Source: Perspicuibacillus lycopersici (GTDB lineage Bacteria > Bacillota > Bacilli > Bacillales > Caldibacillaceae). Taken from it: 64,000 nt of DNA. The first letter of the stretch is position 1. Each line of letters opens with the position of its first letter. The translations under genes were made by a program, and so were the position numbers. Positions 56,834-64,000 of the stretch are shown here, piece after piece. The stretch spans positions 124,001 through 188,000 of the forward strand of contig NZ_JAOUSF010000002.1 in the NCBI RefSeq assembly GCF_025660475.1, read 5' to 3'. The notes under the pieces are model-generated. The model was given only the letters and a program-made list of their open reading frames with translations. It was not told where the DNA came from and did no database searches.

Positions 56834-58018
56834 TTATTTATCGTTTAATGCTGCAACACCTGGTAATACTTTACCTTCCATAAATTCTAAGGAAGCACCA
56901 CCACCTGTTGAAACATGGCTCATTTTATCTGCTAAATGGAATTTCTCTGCAGCTGCAGCAGAATCGCCTCCACCAATAATGGAGAATGTATCTTTTGCAT
57001 TAGCAAGTGCTTCAGCTACTGCTTTTGTTCCTTGTGCAAATGTATCTAATTCGAATACTCCCATTGGTCCATTCCAAATAACTAGTTTCGAATTATTTAC
57101 TACATCTTTATAAATTTCACGAGTTTTTGGTCCAATATCAAGTGCTTCCCAATCAGCAGGTATTTCTTCGATAGAAACAACTTTTGTATTAGCTGTTTCA
57201 GAGAAGTCATCTGCTACGATTACATCTACTGGCATGTAGAAATTAACACCTTTATCTTTTGCTTTTTGAATAAATTGTAATGCTAAATCCATTTTATCTT
57301 CTTCAAGCAATGATTTACCGATTTCATGGCCTAATGCTTTTACGAAAGTATACGCAAGTCCGCCACCGATAATAAGGTTATCTACTTTATCTAATAGATT
57401 TTCGATTACACCAATTTTATCTTTAACTTTAGCTCCACCGATAATTGCAGTGAATGGACGTTCTGGATTAGTTAATGCGCCACCAAGTGCAGCCAATTCT
57501 TTTTCCATTAAGAATCCTGAAACAGCAGGTAAATAGTTTGCGATACCTTCTGTGGAAGCGTGTGCTCTATGTGCGGCACCAAACGCATCGTTCACGTAAA
57601 TATCTGCAAGCTCAGCAAATGCTTTTGCTAGTTCTGGATCATTTTTTGTTTCGCCCGGATAGAAACGAACATTTTCTAATAATAGAACATCTCCATCTTC
57701 CATCGTTGCGATTTCTGCTTTCACTGTTTCGCCGTATGCTTCTTGCGCTTTGCGAACATTTTTTCCAAGCAATTCAGCTAGTCGTTCACCTGCAGCTGTC
57801 AAACGTAGTTCTTCTACTACTTGACCATTTGGACGACCTAAATGACTTGCTAAAATAACTTTCGCCCCTTGGTCGATTAAATACTGAATAGTTGGTAATG
57901 CAGCACGAATTCTAGTATCATCCGTTACTTTACCATCCTTCATTGGCACATTGAAATCTACGCGGACAAATACGCGTTTACCTTTTACATCCACATCTTT
58001 AACTGTTTTTTTATTCAT
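56834..58018 (-). CDS. pgk: Phosphoglycerate kinase
   Basis: 394 residues from ATG 58018, with AAGGAGGCG upstream. [67 protein letters not shown] and [10 protein letters not shown] are all present. Forms ATP from 1,3-bisphosphoglycerate. A terminator-like hairpin lies between it and gapA. Confidence 0.98.
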   Translation of the reverse strand: MNKKTVKDVDVKGKRVFVRVDFNVPMKDGKVTDDTRIRAALPTIQYLIDQGAKVILASHLGRPNGQVVEELRLTAAGERLAELLGKNVRKAQEAYGETVKAEIATMEDGDVLLLENVRFYPGETKNDPELAKAFAELADIYVNDAFGAAHRAHASTEGIANYLPAVSGFLMEKELAALGGALTNPERPFTAIIGGAKVKDKIGVIENLLDKVDNLIIGGGLAYTFVKALGHEIGKSLLEEDKMDLALQFIQKAKDKGVNFYMPVDVIVADDFSETANTKVVSIEEIPADWEALDIGPKTREIYKDVVNNSKLVIWNGPMGVFELDTFAQGTKAVAEALANAKDTFSIIGGGDSAAAAEKFHLADKMSHVSTGGGASLEFMEGKVLPGVAALNDK

Positions 58019-58070
58019 TTTCACGCCTCCTTGGTATCTAACTATTCATTGGAGAATTCTTTAATATGTA

Positions 58071-58110
58071 AAAAAGGGGCTGGGAAGTGAATCCCCGCTC
58101 CCCTTTTTAT
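58071..58110 (-). terminator. Hairpin between gapA and pgk
   Basis: AAAAAGGGGagCGGGGATT-cac-TTCCCAgCCCCTTTTTT on the minus strand. It can partly end the cggR-gapA transcript and so let gapA be expressed well above the downstream genes. Confidence 0.8.
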
Positions 58111-58177
58111 AGGCATACTGAATTACTATTTTATTTATGGATTTTCTTCCAAACAAAATGGTAAAATCGTTTATTTC

Positions 58178-60254
<2,077 letters not shown>

Positions 60255-60284
60255 CTTTTAGGTGCTCCTTCATGATAACGGCTG

Positions 60285-60320
60285 GTCATTTTGAGTCCAC
60301 GTTGTACTTAATATGTCCCA
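60285..60320 (-). promoter_or_regulatory. Proximal CggR operator-like sequence
   Basis: On the minus strand TGGGAC-N6-AGTA-N4-GTGGAC-N6-TGAC, with exactly the spacing of the CggR operator (CGGGAC-N6-TGTC-N4-CGGGAC-N6-TGTC) but more mismatches than the distal copy. It ends 31 bases before the cggR start codon. Confidence 0.6.
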
Positions 60321-60370
60321 CCATCACCAAAAAAATAAACAATAAATTTGTTTATGTAGTGATCTCGTTG

Positions 60371-60406
60371 GTCGAAAATTGACCCGTGTAGTCATTTTGT
60401 GTCCCG
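60371..60406 (-). promoter_or_regulatory. Distal CggR operator
   Basis: On the minus strand CGGGAC-N6-TGAC-N4-CGGGTC-N6-CGAC. This fits the B. subtilis operator layout of two direct repeats with three mismatches. It lies 117 bases before the cggR start. Confidence 0.75.
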
Positions 60407-60459
60407 CTAAATCATACAACTTCGTTACAAATTAAGTGTAACAGTATTTAGTGGGAAAT

Positions 60460-60720
60460 TCAACCATTATCTCGATTGTTTTTCTCGTTTAAATACATTT
60501 TTAAATCACTTTTCACAATATTGCCGTATTGTATGATTTCTCCATTTATCTCTACTACCGGTATACAGAGACCATATTTTTCCGTGAGGACATCACTGCT
60601 GTCAATATCTATTTCTTGAATTTGAAATTCGAATAGCTCTTGAATTTCCAGAAGGATTTCTTTTGCATTTTCACATAAATGACAGCCTTGTCTCGTATAA
60701 AGAATTACTGCTTCTACCAA
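60460..60720 (-). CDS. Glutaredoxin family protein
   Basis: 86 residues from TTG 60720, with AAGGGAAGATAGG upstream. Thioredoxin fold with the redox motif CHLC (YTRQGCHLCENAKEILLEI, residues 8-26) and the cis-Pro region CIPVVEING near 53. Such short glutaredoxin-like proteins precede cggR in many Bacillales. Substrate not known. Confidence 0.8.
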   Translation of the reverse strand: MVEAVILYTRQGCHLCENAKEILLEIQELFEFQIQEIDIDSSDVLTEKYGLCIPVVEINGEIIQYGNIVKSDLKMYLNEKNNRDNG

Positions 60721-60963
60721 TATCCTATCTTCCCTTCTACTATATGTTCGAATGATTTGGATTGTTACAAGTATTGCTATAAGTTCTGATTTTATTTTAA
60801 TGGATATTTTGCTTGAAGGAAAATAATATGGATATTTTTGTACGGTATTATTTGAAAGTAGTGTGTCCTATTTGTATTTCCACTCGGAGTCAATCTCTAT
60901 ACAAAATCGTTATTGCTTTTTATTACCTCATCATTTATAATTAATGTTGTCATTTGTAAATAT

Positions 60964-61035
60964 GCCCTCGTGGTGCAACGGATAGCACGTAAGATTCCGG
61001 TTCTTAAAATGGGGGTTCGATTCCCTCCGAGGGCG
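60964..61035 (+). tRNA. tRNA-Arg (anticodon CCG)
   Basis: Acceptor GCCCTCG pairs with CGAGGGC; the anticodon arm TAAGA-TTCCGGT-TCTTA has CCG in the loop; the T arm is GGGGGTTCGATTCCCTCC. The discriminator is G and CCA is not encoded. A tRNA-Arg near clpP is also found in B. subtilis. Confidence 0.95.
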
Positions 61036-61041
61036 CTACTA

Positions 61042-61079
61042 AAATTGTTTCTACTTATATAAGTAGAAACAATTTTTTT
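61042..61079 (+). terminator. Terminator after tRNA-Arg
   Basis: AAAATTGTTTCTACTTA-tataagtagaaacaatttt is a nearly perfect 17-bp palindromic stem followed by Ts. Confidence 0.9.
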
Positions 61080-61156
61080 GTTTGAGAGTTGTAGCAAAAG
61101 GTGATTGCTTATTTATTCTAATTTACCGGTCTATTTTAAACGGGTTTCTCGCTTAC

Positions 61157-62404
61157 TTTTCGTTTAATGCCCTCTATCTAAAGGATTTCTCCCCTGATTC
61201 TTGCTCCTTTTCCTTTTGATGCTTGCACTCTAAAGGATTTCTGGCCCTATTCTCACTCACTTTCCTTTTGACGCTCACATTCTAAAGGAATTCTAGCCCT
61301 ATTCTTGCTCGCTTTCCTTTTGATGCTCACTATCTAAGGGATTTCACCACTAATTATTGCTCGCTTTCCTTTTGATGCCCGCTCTCTATAGGATTTCTCC
61401 CCTGATTCTTGCTCCTTTTCCTTTTGATGCTCACTATCTAAGGGATTTCACCCCTAATTATTGCCCACTTTCCTTTTGATGCCCGCTCTCTATAGGATTT
61501 CTCCCCTGATTCTTGCTCCTTTTCCTTTTGACGCCAACTATCTAAAGGATTTCTACCTTGATTCCTACTCACTTTCCTTTTGATACCTTCTATCTAAAGG
61601 ATTTCACCCCTAACTCTCGCTCACTTTCCTTTTGATGCCTACCCTCTAAAGGATTTCAAGCCCTATTCCTGCTCGCTTTCCTTTTGATACTCACTCTCTA
61701 AAGGATTTCTACCCTGATTCTCACTCGCTTTCCTTTTGACGCCAACTATCTAAAGGATTTCAAGCCCTATTCTTGCTCCCTTTCCTTTTGATACCTACCC
61801 TCTAAAGGATTTCTGGCCCTATTCCTGCTCGCTTTCCTTTTGATGCCTACCCTCTAAAGGATTTCTGGCCCTATTCTCGCTCGCTTTCCTTTTGATGCCC
61901 ACTCTCTAAAGGATTTCTACCCTGATTCTCACTCGCTTTCCTTTTGATGCTCACTATCTAAAGGATTTCTACCCTTATTATTGCTCACTTTCCTTTCGAT
62001 ACCTTCTATCTAAAGGATTTCAGGCCCTATTCTCGCTCGCTTTCCTTTTGATGCCCACTCTCTAAAGAATTTCACCTCTTATTCTCGCTCCCTTTCCTTT
62101 TGACGCCCACTATCTAAAGGATTCCAAGCCCTATTCTTGCTCCCTTTCCTTTTGACGCCAACTATCTAAAGGATTTCTACCCTGATTCCTGCTCCCTTTC
62201 CTTTTGATGCCTACCCTCTAAAGGATTTCTGGCCCTATTCTCACTCGCTTTCCTTTTGATACCTACCCTCTAAAAAATTTCAAGCCCTATTCCTGCTCGC
62301 TTTCCTTTTGATTCCCGCTCTCTAAAGAATTTCTACCCAAATTCATGCTTACATTTCTATTCATACTCGCTATCATACGGTTTTTCCTGAAATCCCCGTT
62401 CACT
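61157..62404. repeat. 52-bp tandem repeat array 2 (23 units plus one degenerate)
   Basis: TTTCCTTTTGAT recurs at 61157 (slightly altered), 61209, 61261 and every 52 bases to 62301, with no insertion or deletion; a poor unit at 62353 is still in phase. The unit continues ...C(T/A)(C/A)TCTAAAGGATTTC, then ...CCCTGATTCT or CCCTATTCT and GCTC(G/A)C. TCCTTT and AAAGGA within a unit can form a weak stem. Units 61313-61416 and 61417-61520 are near-identical 104-bp dimers. The array fills the gap between tRNA-Arg and the clpP promoter and has no stable reading frame. Same family as array 1. Confidence 0.95.
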
Positions 62405-62569
62405 TCCACCATATATCCTTGTCATTAGCTACTTCCTTTTGTTCCGCCAAGCTTTCTTTTTTAAACCAATGGTAATTATATACGAAACATAGTCATAAGG
62501 TTTATAATAAAATAGGAATGGGTATGATGGAAAAGAAGTTTTTTGAATTAATTTCTGTAATTCTTTATG

Positions 62570-62586
62570 TTTGACCTTTATTGACC
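62570..62586. promoter_or_regulatory. CtsR operator of clpP
   Basis: On the minus strand GGTCAAT-AAA-GGTCAAA, the CtsR direct heptad repeat with one mismatch. It overlaps the -35 of the clpP promoter, which fits heat-shock control by CtsR. Confidence 0.8.
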
Positions 62587-62610
62587 ATCATTGTAAAATA
62601 TACATAAAAT
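62581..62610 (+). promoter_or_regulatory. clpP sigma-A promoter
   Basis: TTGACC (62581-62586), an 18-base spacer and TAAAAT (62605-62610), 65 bases upstream of the start codon and overlapping the CtsR operator. Confidence 0.65.
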
Positions 62611-62674
62611 AAGAAGGCTTATTAGGGGAGCTTCTCCTATCTTGATTATTTTTAAATTAGAGGAGGAAAATACA

Positions 62675-63268
62675 ATGAATTTAATTCCTACAGTTATTGA
62701 ACAAACAAATCGCGGTGAACGTGCATATGATATTTACTCTCGTTTGTTAAAGGATCGTATTATCATGCTGGGGAGTGCTATTGACGATAATGTGGCGAAC
62801 TCAATTGTTGCACAATTATTGTTCTTAGATGCAGAAAACCCTGGAAAAGATATCTCTTTATACATCAATAGCCCTGGTGGAAGCATCACAGCTGGTATGG
62901 CTATTTATGACACAATGCAATTTATCAAATCAGATGTGCAAACAATCTGTATCGGTATGGCTGCATCAATGGGTGCATTCTTACTATCCGCAGGACAAAA
63001 AGGTAAACGTTATGCATTACCAAATGCAGAAGTAATGATTCACCAACCACTTGGTGGTGCACAAGGGCAAGCAACAGAAATCGAAATTGCTGCTAAACGT
63101 ATTCTTTTCTTACGTGAAAAATTAAATAAAATTCTTTCTGAAAATACTGGTCAACCAATCGATGTAATCAGCAAAGATACAGACCGTGATAACTTTATGA
63201 CAGCTGAAAAAGCAAAAGAATATGGACTAATTGACCATATTATTACTCGTAACGATCTATCTAAATAA
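62675..63268 (+). CDS. clpP: ATP-dependent Clp protease proteolytic subunit ClpP
   Basis: 197 residues from ATG 62675, AGAGGAGG upstream; an upstream in-frame extension to 62642 is unlike the family. Active-site Ser in [14 protein letters not shown] (near 98), His in [14 protein letters not shown] (near 123) and Asp near 172. Forms the double-heptamer chamber used with ClpX/ClpC, including the degradation of tmRNA-tagged proteins from the ssrA/smpB system in this window. Confidence 0.98.
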   Translation: MNLIPTVIEQTNRGERAYDIYSRLLKDRIIMLGSAIDDNVANSIVAQLLFLDAENPGKDISLYINSPGGSITAGMAIYDTMQFIKSDVQTICIGMAASMGAFLLSAGQKGKRYALPNAEVMIHQPLGGAQGQATEIEIAAKRILFLREKLNKILSENTGQPIDVISKDTDRDNFMTAEKAKEYGLIDHIITRNDLSK

Positions 63269-63280
63269 GATGCAATGAAA

Positions 63281-63306
63281 TAACCCCACAGAAATCTGTG
63301 GGGTTC
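63281..63306. terminator. Terminator after clpP
   Basis: AACCCCACAG-aaat-CTGTGGGGTT, a perfect 10-bp stem, followed by CATTATTTT. It may also serve crh from the other side. Confidence 0.85.
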
Positions 63307-63339
63307 ATTATTTTAATATGCAAACATTATTATATTCTA

Positions 63340-63597
63340 TCAATCCACATTTTCGATGAATTCTGCAAGGCCAGTTAATGCCTTTTCCTCGTCTGTCCCA
63401 TCTGCGATTAAGGTAACCTCAGAACCGTTTGCAATCGCCAAGCTCATGATTCCCATAATACTTTTTGCGTTTACTTTTTTATTGTCTTTTTCAATAAACA
63501 CTTCTGATACGTAACGATTTGCTTCTTGGACAAATAAAGCAGCAGGACGTGCCTGTAAACCTGTTTTTATTTTTACAACCACTTTTTTTTCTACCAA
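63340..63597 (-). CDS. crh: Catabolite repression HPr-like protein Crh
   Basis: 85 residues. The HPr fold is clear, but the phosphorylation site His15 of HPr is Gln (TGLQARPAAL), while the regulatory Ser46 is kept (VNAKSIMGIMSLA). That combination defines Crh: it cannot take part in PTS transfer but after HPrK phosphorylation acts as CcpA corepressor. It lies downstream of whiA, as in B. subtilis. Confidence 0.96.
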   Translation of the reverse strand: MVEKKVVVKIKTGLQARPAALFVQEANRYVSEVFIEKDNKKVNAKSIMGIMSLAIANGSEVTLIADGTDEEKALTGLAEFIENVD

Positions 63598-63766
63598 GCT
63601 GAACCCCTCCCCTTCATATGTTAAATCTATAATACTTTGAATTTAAATAATTTATGATTCCGCTTTCTTAAATAAATAAAAATTTTTCTTTTAGTTATGT
63701 GATGAAACCTGACAATAATTTGTAGGTCTCATCACAATCATATCACAAAAATTGAAATATTTGTTA

Positions 63767-64000
63767 TTATAATTTATTTAATGTTTCTCCATTGCGTAAC
63801 TTTTCTGCAATTTCGTCAATTTTCCGCAAACGGTGATTGATACCTGATTTGCTAATTCCACCAGTTACCATGTCACCCAATTCCTTTAAAGTAACATCCT
63901 GATACTCTACTCGTAGTTGAGCAATTTCCCGTAATTTACCAGGAAGTGCATCCAACCCAATCGTTTGATCAATAAACTTAATATTTTCTACCTGACGTAT
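63767..64000 (-). CDS. whiA: WhiA regulator, C-terminal part (gene continues beyond window)
   Basis: The minus-strand frame is open to the end of the window; 77 codons are seen. It reads [70 protein letters not shown], the C-terminal helix-turn-helix of WhiA. The N-terminal homing-endonuclease-like domain lies outside. WhiA affects cell division and chromosome segregation in Bacillus. Confidence 0.95.
   Translation of the reverse strand: MRQVENIKFIDQTIGLDALPGKLREIAQLRVEYQDVTLKELGDMVTGGISKSGINHRLRKIDEIAEKLRNGETLNKL

Overview
The window comes from a low-GC, endospore-forming member of the Bacillales (Bacillaceae or Planococcaceae-like). Evidence is the clpP / crh / whiA block beside the cggR-gapA-pgk-tpiA-pgm-eno glycolytic operon, the secG-est-rnr-smpB-ssrA block, a CwlJ germination hydrolase, a CotA-type multicopper oxidase, T-box leaders, a yybP-ykoY leader and Zur-, MntR-, CtsR- and CggR-type operators. 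I cannot name the species. No insertion sequence, prophage or CRISPR array was found.

Layout. 1-1.7 kb: end of an AI-2E transporter gene, a YuzB-like gene and a DUF5392 membrane protein behind a Mn riboswitch. 1.8-6.4 kb: an ABC exporter with a NEW3-domain surface protein, divergent from an ECF sigma/anti-sigma pair. 6.5-13.8 kb: two VOC-fold proteins, an orphan MurE-like ligase, a flavin reductase, a YdhK/CopL-like lipoprotein with a CsoR-like site, and an amino-acid ABC importer. 14.2-15.0 kb: a non-coding array of 52-bp repeats. 15-25 kb: SDR enzyme, cidR-cidA-cidB, an NAD epimerase, a flavoprotein plus DUF2804 pair, and a ROK-MFS operon. 25-29 kb: cwlJ, a CorA transporter and a multicopper oxidase. 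29-36 kb: zinc-homeostasis cluster (YcgQ/YcgR-like pair, CobW GTPase, znuA-znuC-two permeases) with three Zur-like boxes. 36-42 kb: ssrA, smpB, rnr, est, secG. 42-49 kb: second ABC exporter with TetR regulator, Nudix hydrolase, a short threonyl-tRNA synthetase behind two tandem T-box leaders, and an S66 peptidase. 49-53 kb: mntABCD-type manganese importer. 53-60.7 kb: eno, pgm, tpiA, pgk, gapA, cggR and a glutaredoxin-like gene. 61-64 kb: tRNA-Arg, a second 52-bp repeat array, clpP, crh and the end of whiA.

Metal supply and detoxification is a theme: zinc uptake, manganese uptake, a Mn-sensing leader, a probable copper-binding lipoprotein, a CorA channel and a copper oxidase are each attached to a recognisable or candidate regulator site. 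The other strand is core metabolism and translation/proteolysis quality control (trans-translation, RNase R, ClpP).

The least explained structure is the pair of non-coding arrays at 14.2-15.0 and 61.2-62.4 kb. They belong to one repeat family, are 47 kb apart, and keep an exact 52-bp phase with no insertion or deletion over 16 and 23 units although the bases diverge. Other points worth following are the ThrRS without editing domains under tandem T-boxes, a duplicated CggR operator, a MurE paralogue with an altered substrate motif, and a dispersed repeat whose end has become the C-terminus of a flavin reductase.
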